Shown here piece by piece: positions 8,961 to 18,105 of a stretch of 64,000 bases of DNA (position 1 is the first letter of the stretch; the number at the start of each line of letters is the position of its first letter). The notes beneath the pieces were generated by a model. That model had not been told where the DNA came from, did not search any database, and was given only the letters and a program-made list of their open reading frames with translations. The position numbers and the translations under genes are program-made. The stretch lies in NCBI RefSeq assembly GCF_003049645.1, contig NZ_PYWK01000003.1, forward strand, positions 62,001-126,000, given 5' to 3'. This DNA is from Metasolibacillus fluoroglycofenilyticus (GTDB lineage: Bacteria > Bacillota > Bacilli > Bacillales_A > Planococcaceae).

Positions 8961-9737
8961 ATGATGGAACTAACAGCACAAAATATTGCCGTCTCAATCG
9001 GAAAAAAGGACATTGTCAAAAATATTTCGGTCATCGTGAAAAAGAAGCAATTCGTTGGTCTAATTGGTCCGAATGGCTGCGGAAAATCTACCTTGCTTAA
9101 AAGTATTTATAAAAGTTTAGCCCCACAGCAGGGAACCGTGTTTTTAGATGATTTGAATGTTTTAAAATCATCTGAAAAAAAAGTGTCACAGCAGCTAGGT
9201 GTAGTAGGGCAATTTAACGAAATGCACTTTGATTTATCGGTTCATCAAATGGTCATGCTAGGCAGAACGCCACATAAAAAAATACTTGAATCCGATACAG
9301 CTTCAGATTTTGAAATTGTAGAGGAGGCTTTGACACGCACAAATCTTCAAGCTTATAAAGAACGTAGTTTTCTCTCCCTGTCAGGCGGTGAAAAACAGCG
9401 TGTCATTTTAGCAAGAACAATTGCGCAGCAGCCTAAATTTATGATTTTAGACGAGCCAACGAATCATTTAGATATTCGTTATCAGCTTGAAATACTGTCA
9501 TGTGTGAAGGAATTAAATATCGGAGTGCTCGCCGCTCTGCACGATTTAGAGATGGCAGCAAATTATTGCGATTACATTTATGCAGTCAAAGATGGTGAAA
9601 TCTATGCTCATGGTACACCCGCGGAAGTATTAACACCAACGACAATTGAAGCTTTATATCATATACAATGCCAAACATACATTAATCCTGTGACAAAGGG
9701 ATTGGGATTTGCTTATGGCTTAGGAGGAGCATTATGA
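8961..9737 (+). CDS. FecE-type iron complex ABC ATPase
   Basis: A 258-residue cytoplasmic ATPase with Walker A GPNGCGKST, signature LSGGEKQR, Walker B FMILDEPT and H-loop ALHD in order. It powers the permease encoded just before it: the permease stop TAA directly precedes this ATG with no gap. GGAGGG is 3-8 bases upstream of the two adjacent ATGs. The stop overlaps the start of the binding-protein gene (ATGA), so the three proteins are probably made in a coupled way. Confidence 0.94.
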   Translation: MMELTAQNIAVSIGKKDIVKNISVIVKKKQFVGLIGPNGCGKSTLLKSIYKSLAPQQGTVFLDDLNVLKSSEKKVSQQLGVVGQFNEMHFDLSVHQMVMLGRTPHKKILESDTASDFEIVEEALTRTNLQAYKERSFLSLSGGEKQRVILARTIAQQPKFMILDEPTNHLDIRYQLEILSCVKELNIGVLAALHDLEMAANYCDYIYAVKDGEIYAHGTPAEVLTPTTIEALYHIQCQTYINPVTKGLGFAYGLGGAL

Positions 9738-10744
9738 AAAAGAAATCATTATTAGCAATTGGTTTAGCTACAATGCTATTGCTAGCAGCATGTGGCAATT
9801 CAACGGAACAAAAAACAGAGGGCACAGCAAGCGAGGCACACTACCCGCTTACAATTGAAAACTTTGCAAAACCTGAGGGTGGCGATGCTTGGTCGAAAAA
9901 GGAGCAAGTATTCGATAAGGCACCAGAGCGCATTATGGCAAATACTCGCCCAGCCGCGGAACTATTATTACATCTAGGATTAGGCGATAAAATCGTTGGT
10001 GTTGGAGCAGATTTCGGTGCACCAGACACTACTGTTGCTGACGAATATGCGAAGTTACCGATTTTAAGTGATGGCTATGTCGGCAAAGAGGTGACACTAG
10101 GCACAAATCCTGACTTAGTGTTTGGACGAGGTGGATTATTTGACAATGCCGATTGGGGTGTTGGCACAGTCGATTCATTAAACGCTATGGGTGTTAAAAC
10201 ATATGTATTAGAATCGTCTGTTACAGGTGGCACGTATGCTTCGATTTATAAGGACATCGAAAATCTAGGTGAAATTTTCAATGTGCAAGACAAGGCACAA
10301 AGCTTTATTGATGAATTAAAAGAAAAGCAACAATTTATTGCAAAAAGCTTAGAAAGCATTACAGAACATAAAACTTTTGCTTACATGCATACGAATGACC
10401 CAGATGATTTGTATGTTTGGCCAGCTAACGGCGAAACATTTTTCCATGATGCCTTTAATATGATTAAATTGGACAATGTTTTTAAAGAGGAAACAGGTAA
10501 TATAAATCTTGAAACATTAATAGCTACTAATCCTGATGTTTTAATATTACCTAACTGGGATGGCTCAGACTTAACAAAAGTACGAGATGCTATTTATGAA
10601 AATCCAAAACTATCTAGTATGAAAGCCATCCAAAATAAACAGATTTATATCGTTGATTACAACTATATGTTTGGCTATGGCTACAATACAATCGATGGCA
10701 TGGAAATACTAGCCAAAGAAATGTATCCAGAGTTATTTCAATAA
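9734..10744 (+). CDS. Iron complex ABC substrate-binding lipoprotein
   Basis: A 336-residue binding protein with a signal peptide and lipobox LLAACGN, anchored to the outer membrane face. It has the FecB/BtuF-like two-lobe layout: PERIMANTRPAAELLLHLGLGDKIVGVG near residue 75, a TNPDLVFG motif in the N-lobe and TNPDVLILP in the C-lobe. It captures a ferric siderophore, heme or cobalamin and hands it to the permease; the perfect Fur box in front of the operon favours an iron ligand. It is the last gene of the operon and is followed by a terminator at 10752. The exact ligand cannot be read from sequence. Confidence 0.92.
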   Translation: MKKKSLLAIGLATMLLLAACGNSTEQKTEGTASEAHYPLTIENFAKPEGGDAWSKKEQVFDKAPERIMANTRPAAELLLHLGLGDKIVGVGADFGAPDTTVADEYAKLPILSDGYVGKEVTLGTNPDLVFGRGGLFDNADWGVGTVDSLNAMGVKTYVLESSVTGGTYASIYKDIENLGEIFNVQDKAQSFIDELKEKQQFIAKSLESITEHKTFAYMHTNDPDDLYVWPANGETFFHDAFNMIKLDNVFKEETGNINLETLIATNPDVLILPNWDGSDLTKVRDAIYENPKLSSMKAIQNKQIYIVDYNYMFGYGYNTIDGMEILAKEMYPELFQ

Positions 10745-10751
10745 TATGTTG

Positions 10752-10788
10752 GGAGTCGTCTTAAAACCATTATTAGACGGCTCCTTTA
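10752..10788 (+). terminator. Terminator of the first iron importer operon
   Basis: GGAGTCGTCT and AGACGGCTCC pair with one G-U around a 13-base loop, followed by a short TTT run. Confidence 0.75.
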
Positions 10789-10820
10789 CGACGAGGTCGG
10801 CGATGGGCGCAAGATTTTCG
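10783..10820 (+). repeat. Family D post-terminator motif, copy 1
   Basis: CCTTTACGACGAGGTCGGCG following the terminator stem resembles the sequence following two other gene ends at 28001 and 56157 (pattern CTTTGCGNNRAGGNNNGCG). The most divergent of the three copies. Confidence 0.4.
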
Positions 10821-10927
10821 CATATAGGCTTAAGTTATCTGAAAAAACTTAGACTGTAATGTTTCTTTCCATCACAATTGGGAAAAGAATATTTAATACC
10901 ACATTATTATTTAAGGAGATGTTTTAA

Positions 10928-12319
10928 ATGGATTACCGTATTGAGAGAGATACAATGGGAGAAATTAAAGTACCTGCAAACAAGTTATGGGGGGCGCAAA
11001 CACAGCGCAGTAAAGAGAATTTCCAAATCGGTACGGAACAGATGCCGATTGAACTTATTCAAGCAATGACAATTCTGAAAAAAAGTGCAGCTACTGTCAA
11101 TGAGCAGCTTGGCAAACTCTCTCCTATAAAAGCACAAACAATTCGACAAGTTGCCGACGAAATTTTATATGGTCAATGGGATGACCAATTTCCACTTGTT
11201 GTTTGGCAAACAGGTAGTGGAACACAAACGAATATGAACGTCAATGAGGTTATTGCCAATCGAGCAAATCAACTATTAGAAGAGACTGATGAAGGCGCTA
11301 TTATTCACCCGAATGATGATGTTAATAAATCACAAAGCTCAAATGATACTTTCCCAACAGCACTACATATCGCGGCTGTTTTAAAAGTAGAAGATTATTT
11401 ACTACCTCGTCTACGCCTATTAAAAACAACACTTGCAAATAAGGCGGAGCAATTTAAAGATATTATTAAAATCGGACGCACTCATTTACAGGACGCTACT
11501 CCTTTAACATTAGGTCAAGAAATTAGTGGATGGGTAGCGATGCTTGAAAAATCCGAGCATATGATTCAACACAACATTCAATACATGAAGGAACTGGCTA
11601 TCGGCGGTACAGCAGTTGGTACAGGTATTAATGCGCATCCAGAATTCGGTGAGCGTGTAGCGACGGAGATTAGTCAATTAACAAACCGAACATTTATATC
11701 TGCTGCAAATAAATTCCATGCCTTAACAAGCCATGATGAAGCTGTTGTTGCACACGGCGCATTGAAGGCACTCGCTGTAGATTTAATGAAAATTGCCAAT
11801 GATGTACGCTGGCTAGCGAGTGGACCACGCTCAGGGATTGGAGAAATTACTATTCCAGAAAACGAGCCGGGCTCATCTATTATGCCCGGTAAAGTCAATC
11901 CAACACAAAGCGAGGCATTAACAATGGTTGTCACACAAATTGTTGGTAATGATGCAACTATAGCCTTTGCTGCCTCACAAGGAAATTTTGAGTTAAATGT
12001 CTTTAAGCCTGTTATTTTATATAATTTCCTACAATCGACACAGCTACTAGCAGACGCCATGAAATCCTTCAACAATCATTGCGCTGAAGGCATCGAACCA
12101 AACCTAGAAGTGCTACAGCATAATTTAGAAAACTCTTTAATGCTTGTCACAGCATTAAATCCTTATATCGGCTATGAAAACGCAGCAAAAATCGCCAAAA
12201 AGGCTCATCAGGAAGGCACAACATTAAAAGAAGCTGCTATTGCCACTGGCTTATTAACAGAAGAACAGTTTGACGAATATGTCGACCCAGCAACAATGAT
12301 TTATCCAAATGTGAAATAG
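10928..12319 (+). CDS. fumC: Class II fumarate hydratase
   Basis: A 463-residue cytosolic enzyme of the citric acid cycle that hydrates fumarate to malate. The superfamily signature [16 protein letters not shown] (about residues 316-331, with the catalytic flexible loop), the [14 protein letters not shown] substrate segment and SSNDTFPTA are all intact, and the length is that of the homotetrameric iron-free class. TAAGGAGATG precedes ATG by 8 bases. It sits between the two iron importers; an iron-independent fumarase there fits a low-iron setting, but no Fur site was seen in front of it. A strong hairpin follows at 12325. Confidence 0.97.
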   Translation: MDYRIERDTMGEIKVPANKLWGAQTQRSKENFQIGTEQMPIELIQAMTILKKSAATVNEQLGKLSPIKAQTIRQVADEILYGQWDDQFPLVVWQTGSGTQTNMNVNEVIANRANQLLEETDEGAIIHPNDDVNKSQSSNDTFPTALHIAAVLKVEDYLLPRLRLLKTTLANKAEQFKDIIKIGRTHLQDATPLTLGQEISGWVAMLEKSEHMIQHNIQYMKELAIGGTAVGTGINAHPEFGERVATEISQLTNRTFISAANKFHALTSHDEAVVAHGALKALAVDLMKIANDVRWLASGPRSGIGEITIPENEPGSSIMPGKVNPTQSEALTMVVTQIVGNDATIAFAASQGNFELNVFKPVILYNFLQSTQLLADAMKSFNNHCAEGIEPNLEVLQHNLENSLMLVTALNPYIGYENAAKIAKKAHQEGTTLKEAAIATGLLTEEQFDEYVDPATMIYPNVK

Positions 12320-12324
12320 GGAAG

Positions 12325-12367
12325 GCGCGAAACTAGCCATGCCGTTGCCGGCTAGTTTCGCGCTTTG
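12325..12367 (+). terminator. Terminator of fumC
   Basis: A perfect 14-bp stem GCGCGAAACTAGCC / GGCTAGTTTCGCGC with an 11-base loop. The right arm and the downstream 80 bp are duplicated at 12538. Confidence 0.85.
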
Positions 12368-12622
12368 TTTGGTGTTGGAGTAAAGTGGTGGCTTGAGGTA
12401 GTGGAGATGGCTTCCTTTGAAAATTTAGTAGACATTGGCTTTAGCGGGATTGGGATTTGGTGAAAGTGCAGCGTGGTGGAGCTCTTTAATATGGGGGCAA
12501 AATTAGTTCCTCCAACATGCCGTGCGGTTGCCTACCGGTTTCGCGCTTTGTTTGGTGTTGGAGTAAAGTGATTGCTTGAGGTAGTGTAGAAGGCTTCCTT
12601 TGTAGTAGACATTAGGTTTAGC
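12354..12622 (+). repeat. Direct duplication downstream of fumC
   Basis: The segment 12354-12445 (right arm of the fumC terminator, then CTTTGTTTGGTGTTGGAGTA and following bases) is repeated at 12538-12622 with about 90% identity and a 3-7 base deletion. The 12320-12716 gap has no credible gene; it holds this duplication and terminators at both ends. Confidence 0.85.
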
Positions 12623-12670
12623 AGTAATGTGGGATAGGCTTTTTTAATGTCTTGCTAAAATCAAAAAGAA

Positions 12671-12713
12671 AGCGTCCAAAATGCCAGCTACTGCAAGGCT
12701 TTTTGGACGCTTA
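12671..12713. terminator. Terminator between fumC region and yclQ (GTCCAAAA type)
   Basis: AGCGTCCAAAA and TTTTTGGACGCT form the stem, with an extra TGCC/GGC pairing toward the loop. It faces the end of yclQ and is a member of the recurrent GTCCAAAA hairpin set. Confidence 0.85.
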
Positions 12714-12716
12714 TTA

Positions 12717-13766
12717 TTAGTTTAATTCATTTAAGATTTCATCTAACTTGTCTGACTCAGTCGTTACACCGTTAGAAGAGAAGTACCAGTTTACACCATC
12801 AAGGTAAACGATTTTACCTTCTTTGTAAGCACGAGTTTGTTTGATAATGTCATTTTCGATATCAGCTTTAATTGTTTCTACATCAGAAGCTGTACGGTCA
12901 ACAATTAATAATACTTCTGGGTCAACAGAAAGGATTGACTCATAAGAGAAATCCGAACCGTGTGAAGATGATTTAATGTCAGTTGTAACTGGTTTAAAAC
13001 CGAAGTCATTGTACACGTATGCAAAACGAGATTCTGGACCATTATCGAAACCAGAGATTTTTTTGTCATTGTACATTGCTACTAAAGCATTCTCATAGCC
13101 AGCGGCTTTTTCTTTCACAGCATCAACTTTAGCTTGTAAGTTTGCCTTTAACTCTTCCGCTTTTTCTTCTTTGTCGAAGATTTTAGCAGCTAAATCTACT
13201 GTTTCGAATACACCGTTCACATAGTTTTCGTTATCAGAACCAATGAATACTACGTTTGGTGTAATTTCTTTTAACTCTTCATAGAATGTAGATTGGCGAC
13301 CAGAAATGAAAATTGCATCTGGGTTAGTAGCTGCTACTTTTTCAAAGTCAATTGCTTTTAAAGAACCAACGTCTGCTACTGAATCCGTAACATATTTTTC
13401 TTTAATATGTGTTGGGATATTTCCTTTACCGCCGTTTGCAGCGATACCAACAATACCTTCAACACCTAAAGCATCTAATGTATCTAAGAAACCGTAATCG
13501 AATACGATAATATTTTTAGGCATTTCTTCAAATGTTACATCTTCGAAGGCAACTGATTTACCATCTTCTGTTTCACGACCTGCTGATAAAGAAGATACTG
13601 TCATTGGGAATGCAGAAGCTTCCACAGTTTCTGTATTTTCAGTTTCCTCAGTTTGTCCTGTCGCAGCTTGGTTGTTTGTTTCGTCTTTTGAGGACTCCTC
13701 ATCAGCACCACATGCTGCTAACATTAATGCCAATGCTGGCACAGCTAAAAACTTCCATTTTTTCAT
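12717..13766 (-). CDS. yclQ: YclQ-type siderophore-binding lipoprotein
   Basis: A 349-residue binding protein with lipobox LMLAACGA followed by an acidic Thr/Glu linker, then the two-lobe fold of class III binding proteins (MPKNIIVFDYGFLDTLDALGV near residue 82; ATNPDAIFISGR; DPEVLLIVDR). Overall it resembles Bacillus YclQ, the petrobactin-binding component. It is the fourth gene of the yclNOPQ-type cluster, separated from the ATPase gene by 172 bp that hold a separate Fur-controlled promoter, so the binding protein can be made in excess over the transporter. AGGAGGAAATAG precedes ATG. Petrobactin is the known ligand of B. subtilis YclQ; the ligand here is inferred. Confidence 0.88.
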   Translation of the reverse strand: MKKWKFLAVPALALMLAACGADEESSKDETNNQAATGQTEETENTETVEASAFPMTVSSLSAGRETEDGKSVAFEDVTFEEMPKNIIVFDYGFLDTLDALGVEGIVGIAANGGKGNIPTHIKEKYVTDSVADVGSLKAIDFEKVAATNPDAIFISGRQSTFYEELKEITPNVVFIGSDNENYVNGVFETVDLAAKIFDKEEKAEELKANLQAKVDAVKEKAAGYENALVAMYNDKKISGFDNGPESRFAYVYNDFGFKPVTTDIKSSSHGSDFSYESILSVDPEVLLIVDRTASDVETIKADIENDIIKQTRAYKEGKIVYLDGVNWYFSSNGVTTESDKLDEILNELN

Positions 13767-13802
13767 TTCTACTATTTCCTCCTATTTTGCCTACCATTGA
13801 GT

Positions 13803-13865
13803 GATAGTGATAATCGTTTTCATTTGAACAATCACTAGTCTACCCCAACTGTTTAATGTTGTCAA
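13803..13865 (-). promoter_or_regulatory. Fur-controlled promoter of yclQ
   Basis: On the minus strand TTGACA (13860-13865) and TAGACT (13837-13842) are separated by 17 bp, and the Fur-like box GATAGTGATAATCGTTTTC (13803-13821, 16 of 19 matching consensus) lies just downstream. A second weaker box-like sequence is at 13882-13899, upstream of the -35. Confidence 0.82.
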
Positions 13866-13938
13866 TTGTTTTTCTGAAATTAATACTCATTCTCATTTAA
13901 TTCACAAAATCACTGCATAAGTGATATTTTTTACACAA

Positions 13939-14706
13939 TTAAGTATGAGAATTAAAATAGACGCAAATACGACAGCCATCTTGGTCTTGAACAGGAATAT
14001 GCATGTCATACACTTCACGTAATGCTTCTGAGTTAATGATTTCATGTGTTGGACCATCTTTTACAAGTCGTCCGTTTTTTAAAGCTACGATACGGTCAGA
14101 ATAGACCGAGGCAAAGTTAATATCATGCAATACAATGACAACTGTTTTGCCTAGCTCGTCTACTAATTTTCGCAAAATCTTCATAATTTGTACGGAATGC
14201 TTCATATCTAAGTTGTTTAATGGCTCATCTAATAAAATGTACTCCGTATCTTGCGCAATCACCATTGAAATAAAGGCACGTTGCTTTTGACCACCTGACA
14301 ATTCATCTAAAAATTTGTCCTGCATATCGCCTAATGTCATATATTCAATCGCACGATCAATATGCTCCTCGTCCTCTGCTGTAAGACGCCCCTTTGAATA
14401 TGGATAACGACCAAATGCCACTAGCTCACGCACTGTTAAACGAACGTTTAAATGGTTTGATTGACGTAAAATCGCTACACGTTTCGCAAAATCATTTGAT
14501 TTCATTTTTTTCACATCGTTTTGATCTAATAATACTTCTCCAGTATCGGCAGCAAGTAAGCGGCTTACCATTGATAATAATGTTGATTTACCTGCACCGT
14601 TAGGGCCGATAAATGATGTGATGGCTTTCGGTTGAATTTTTAACGTGACATCTTCCACGACTGGCTTTTTTCCAAAGCTTTTAGAAAGTCCTTTTATTTC
14701 AATCAT
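13939..14706 (-). CDS. yclP: YclP-type siderophore ABC ATPase
   Basis: A 255-residue ATPase with Walker A GPNGAGKST, signature LSGGQKQRAF, Walker B YILLDEPLNNLD and H-loop VLHD. It energises the YclN/YclO permease pair. The start ATG overlaps the yclO stop by 4 bp (ATGA) and AGGAGAGC precedes it. In Walker B the usual Thr after DEP is replaced by Leu (DEPLNNLD), as is common in this FecE subgroup. The 172-bp interval to yclQ contains that gene's own promoter. Confidence 0.9.
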   Translation of the reverse strand: MIEIKGLSKSFGKKPVVEDVTLKIQPKAITSFIGPNGAGKSTLLSMVSRLLAADTGEVLLDQNDVKKMKSNDFAKRVAILRQSNHLNVRLTVRELVAFGRYPYSKGRLTAEDEEHIDRAIEYMTLGDMQDKFLDELSGGQKQRAFISMVIAQDTEYILLDEPLNNLDMKHSVQIMKILRKLVDELGKTVVIVLHDINFASVYSDRIVALKNGRLVKDGPTHEIINSEALREVYDMHIPVQDQDGCRICVYFNSHT

Positions 14707-15659
14707 GCTGCTCTCCTACTTTCTTTCAGTATTAGATAAATAAAGTATAGACCTCCGACAAAGTTTATAATGACACTTATCGTCGTGCTTAAATGAAAGA
14801 CATGAAGTACTAGGAATTGCCCACCGACAAGCGCGATAATACTAATTAAACTCGCCCCCACAATTAATACGGAATGCTTGTACGTTGCAAAATATTGGTA
14901 TGCCAAGTTCGACACGATTAACCCTAAAAATGTAATCGGACCAACAAGAGCTGTAGAAGTCGCAATTAAAACAGAGGATAAAATTAATACTTTTAATACA
15001 ATTTTATCGTAATCAATTCCTAGATTCATCGCATTTTCACGACCTAGTGTCATTACGTCTAAATCGCGTAACAAGCGATACCCGTAAATAAAGGCTGCAC
15101 CTAAAATGACTACAGCAATAAGCAAAAGCTCCGTTTTCACATTCATAAAACTGGCGAATAAACGCGCTTGTAAACTTTCATATTCAATTGGGTCAATAAT
15201 CACTTGCAAAAATGTTACTAAACTACCGAGTAACGTTCCGATAATCATCCCTGCTAATAACAGCAAGAAAATTGGGTATTTATCGGCACGGAATAGAAAG
15301 CGATATAAAATCAATGCGAATAGCACCATCGCGAGAATTGATAAACCGAAGTTTAAATAGCGGCTTACAACAAAAATGGATGCAGAGCCAGCAGTAAAGA
15401 AAATAATTGTTTGCACAACTTCATACATCGAGTCAACACCCATCATAGAAGGTGTTAATAAACGGTTATGTGTAACAGTCTGGAATGTGACAGTCGCGTA
15501 AGCAATCGCTGTACCTGTAATGACCATTGCTGCGATGCGCTCTAAGCGTTTCGGAAAGGCGTAGCTAAAGCCGCCTTGAATATTATAAAAGGCAAATAAC
15601 AATATACAAATAATCGCAATAACTGCTAAGATTATGAGTTTCGTACTATTTTTTCGCAT
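14703..15659 (-). CDS. yclO: YclO-type siderophore ABC permease
   Basis: A 318-residue FecCD-family permease with about nine membrane helices; second half of the heterodimeric channel. The family features LGLIVSNLAYQYF near the C-terminus and the TPSMMGVDSMYEV segment (equivalent to the NPLADP region) are recognisable but diverged, as in B. subtilis YclO. Its ATG lies inside the end of yclN (14-bp overlap) with AGGGGGAAAG upstream, so the two subunits are translated from one message. The pair feeds ferric siderophore to the cytoplasm. Confidence 0.9.
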   Translation of the reverse strand: MRKNSTKLIILAVIAIICILLFAFYNIQGGFSYAFPKRLERIAAMVITGTAIAYATVTFQTVTHNRLLTPSMMGVDSMYEVVQTIIFFTAGSASIFVVSRYLNFGLSILAMVLFALILYRFLFRADKYPIFLLLLAGMIIGTLLGSLVTFLQVIIDPIEYESLQARLFASFMNVKTELLLIAVVILGAAFIYGYRLLRDLDVMTLGRENAMNLGIDYDKIVLKVLILSSVLIATSTALVGPITFLGLIVSNLAYQYFATYKHSVLIVGASLISIIALVGGQFLVLHVFHLSTTISVIINFVGGLYFIYLILKESRRAA

Positions 15660-16602
15660 ATGCTTTCCCCCTAAACAACATCACTAAGAAGATTGCACTG
15701 CCAATTACTGCAACCGTTGTATTGACTGGTATTTCGAAAGGATAGACGATAAGACGGCTTAAAATATCACACATTAATAAAAATGCAGCGCCTAAAAAAA
15801 TCGTATGGGGAATCGTTTTTCTTAAATTGTCTCCTAAATATAACGAAACCAAATTAGGCACGATTAACCCTAGAAATGGAATAATCCCAACCGTTAGTAC
15901 AACTGTTGTTGAAATAATCGCTACAATCACTAAACCTAAATTTAATACAGTGCGATAGCTTAATCCCAAGTTTTTAGCGAAATCCTCGCCCATTCCAGCA
16001 ACAGTGAATTTATTCGCATATAAATAAGCTAATATAATTGCTGGTACAGCTACATAAAGTAATTCATAGCGACCTGATACGACAAGTGTAAAGCTTCCTA
16101 AAAAAAATGTATCCACACTTTGCAGAACTTCTGCCTCATAAGCAATAAATGTTGAAATAGCTCCGATAATATTTCCGTACATAATTCCGATAAGCGGAAC
16201 AAAAATTACATCCTTAAATTTAATGCTTTCAAGCAGTCGCATGAAAATCATCATGCCGATAAGTGCGAATGCAAAGCTGAAGATAATTTTCTCCATATAG
16301 CCAACACTTGTGAAAAACACCATCGATACAACTATGCCTAGCTTAGCGGCGTCCAGCGTCCCCGATGTCGTCGGAGATACGAACTTATTACGGCTTAAAC
16401 TTTGCATAATTAAACCTGAAATCCCCATCCCTGCCCCTGCAAGAATAATCGCCATTAATCGTGGCACTCGACTCATTAAGAAAATTTGTGCTTTATCTGA
16501 ATCCAAATCTAATAAATCAGACGGTTTAATGTCGATAGCTCCGATAAATAGTGATATAAAGGATAAGATGATGGTTGCCACTACAAGCATCCAAAGTCTC
16601 AT
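15646..16602 (-). CDS. yclN: YclN-type siderophore ABC permease
   Basis: A 318-residue FecCD-family permease, first gene of the cluster. It contains RVPRLMAIILAGAGMGISGL and a QSLSRNKFVSPTTSG segment (the NPLADP-equivalent region), plus IPFLGLIVPNLVSLYLGDN near the C-terminus, all as in YclN proteins. GTGGGAGAATGAA precedes ATG. A complete promoter with an overlapping downstream Fur box lies at 16645-16701. With yclO, yclP and yclQ it makes an iron-siderophore importer independent of the one at 7881-10744. Confidence 0.9.
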   Translation of the reverse strand: MRLWMLVVATIILSFISLFIGAIDIKPSDLLDLDSDKAQIFLMSRVPRLMAIILAGAGMGISGLIMQSLSRNKFVSPTTSGTLDAAKLGIVVSMVFFTSVGYMEKIIFSFAFALIGMMIFMRLLESIKFKDVIFVPLIGIMYGNIIGAISTFIAYEAEVLQSVDTFFLGSFTLVVSGRYELLYVAVPAIILAYLYANKFTVAGMGEDFAKNLGLSYRTVLNLGLVIVAIISTTVVLTVGIIPFLGLIVPNLVSLYLGDNLRKTIPHTIFLGAAFLLMCDILSRLIVYPFEIPVNTTVAVIGSAIFLVMLFRGKAYAKK

Positions 16603-16644
16603 TTCATTCTCCCACTATTCTATATTTATATTTTTGTTCTCACT

Positions 16645-16701
16645 GAAAATGAGAATCATTTTTCCATCCATTATTATATAGTTACCAATAGTGAAAATCA
16701 A
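16645..16701 (-). promoter_or_regulatory. Fur-controlled promoter of yclNOP
   Basis: On the minus strand TTGATT (16696-16701), a 17-bp spacer and a perfect TATAAT (16673-16678) are followed by a Fur-like box whose plus-strand reading is GAAAATGAGAATCATTTTT (16645-16663, 15 of 19 consensus positions). Confidence 0.85.
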
Positions 16702-16858
16702 ACTCTCTATTTTTAAAAAGCAATAATATGTGATAAAAACCGAGCAAAATTACAGGTATGTATAATATTTATTCTATATAACTAAATAATTTTATCCCTT
16801 TCATTTTTCATATCCATATACAAAAGAAATTGGCTATCTACAGCTACTCATAACAAAG

Positions 16859-16898
16859 AGGGCGTCTCAAAATAGCTTTTCAGACGCCCCCTTTTCCT
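16859..16898. terminator. Terminator downstream of the GNAT gene
   Basis: GGGCGTCT and AGACGCCC pair around a 14-base loop with inner AAAA/TTTT pairing. It separates the acetyltransferase gene from the yclN promoter. The rest of the 16603-17005 gap is AT-rich with nothing recognised beyond that promoter. Confidence 0.7.
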
Positions 16899-17005
16899 TT
16901 ATTGTTTTTTAAAAATTCCCTATCATTTTTAATAAAGGAGTAGGTAAGCCCCTCTGAAAGTATGTAGATTTTTTGAACATATCAAAGTTCTTCAAAATAC
17001 AATAT

Positions 17006-17839
17006 TCACAGGGCAAATAAAGAACGCTTCACAAGTAAATAATGACTAATCTGCTCGTCTTTCTTCATTAAATGAATTATTTTATAACCTTGCTCGAACA
17101 TTTCCTGCAAAATGTGACGTGTTTTATAGCGCCAGTCTTCTGCTAAAGCCGGGCTTTCGATTTTTATTTTTTGGAAATTAGTTGGAATCGGCAATAAATA
17201 AGCATCTTGAATAAATGTTTCCCCTTTTTGAAATTTACGCTCCGAGTCAAGCGTTGGTAGACCTGCAACATTCAAATTCCAGTCAACAACTGGCTTTGCT
17301 TCGTCTAGCAATTCCTCTACTTTCGCATCCCAGCGTAAATAATCATTATCAACAAGCTGCCATTCTACATATAAGCGGTCGGTTGATAGTGCGCGATTGA
17401 ATACGTCCTCCATTTCACCATAGCAATTTTCAATATACGTATCACTGTGACCACGTAGTTTTGAAAAATTCAAAAATCCACTGCGTGCTTCTAGCGGATC
17501 AAATGTCCAACGACAATTGCGGTAACCACGTTCAATCGCCATATCTTTTAAATAGATTTTTAATAACTCGCCTACCCCTTGCTCACGATAATTACGCTTC
17601 ACACCTAGCATATGGGAGTACAAATAAACCTGTTTGTCCATATAACCCGGACAGCTATAATTAAAACCAACTAGCTCCTCACCTAAATAAGCACCTAACA
17701 CGATTCCACCGTTGCGAATCGTCGCAATCGTTTGATGAACAGTAATACTACTTACAGCCCAAATTTCATATTCTAGCTTGCGCACTTCCTCAATTTGCTC
17801 AATTGTAGTTAATTCCTTTATCGTCAATGATTTCAACAT
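17006..17839 (-). CDS. GNAT family acetyltransferase
   Basis: A 277-residue protein of the predicted GNAT superfamily. The N-terminal half has the acetyl-CoA fold: GGIVLGAYLGEELVGFNYS (beta strands), then LYSHMLGVKRNYREQGVGELL, in which REQGVG is the R/QxxGxG/A pyrophosphate-binding loop. The C-terminal 130 residues lack a known motif. It looks like the uncharacterised COG3375-type group; the substrate is unknown. The ATG at 17839 is chosen because AAAGGGGGAAG precedes it; an in-frame ATG at 17869 has no ribosome site. It is a single-gene unit. Confidence 0.8.
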   Translation of the reverse strand: MLKSLTIKELTTIEQIEEVRKLEYEIWAVSSITVHQTIATIRNGGIVLGAYLGEELVGFNYSCPGYMDKQVYLYSHMLGVKRNYREQGVGELLKIYLKDMAIERGYRNCRWTFDPLEARSGFLNFSKLRGHSDTYIENCYGEMEDVFNRALSTDRLYVEWQLVDNDYLRWDAKVEELLDEAKPVVDWNLNVAGLPTLDSERKFQKGETFIQDAYLLPIPTNFQKIKIESPALAEDWRYKTRHILQEMFEQGYKIIHLMKKDEQISHYLLVKRSLFAL

Positions 17840-18054
17840 ATTTCTTCTTCCCCCTTTGTCATACTTCATTGCTTATCATATGTCGCTCTACAGAATACAC
17901 CACAATATAGGCCGTTTCGTCCCCCTATCTGCTTCCTTCTACAAATCATACCCCTTTTCTTAATATTTTGTAAATTTAATTATATACTACTGCTATGCAT
18001 TTCAAATAGCCTAGATTCTATAATTCCTTTTAAACGGTTATTAGTAAAGCAAAA

Positions 18055-18094
18055 AACGTCTGAAAAGCAGTGCTTTGCACACTTTTCAGACGCC
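18055..18094 (-). terminator. Terminator of the peptide transporter gene
   Basis: On the minus strand GGCGTCTGAAAAG and CTTTTCAGACG pair around a short loop and are followed by TTTTTTG. Confidence 0.92.
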
Positions 18095-18105
18095 ATCTTA
18101 GAAAA

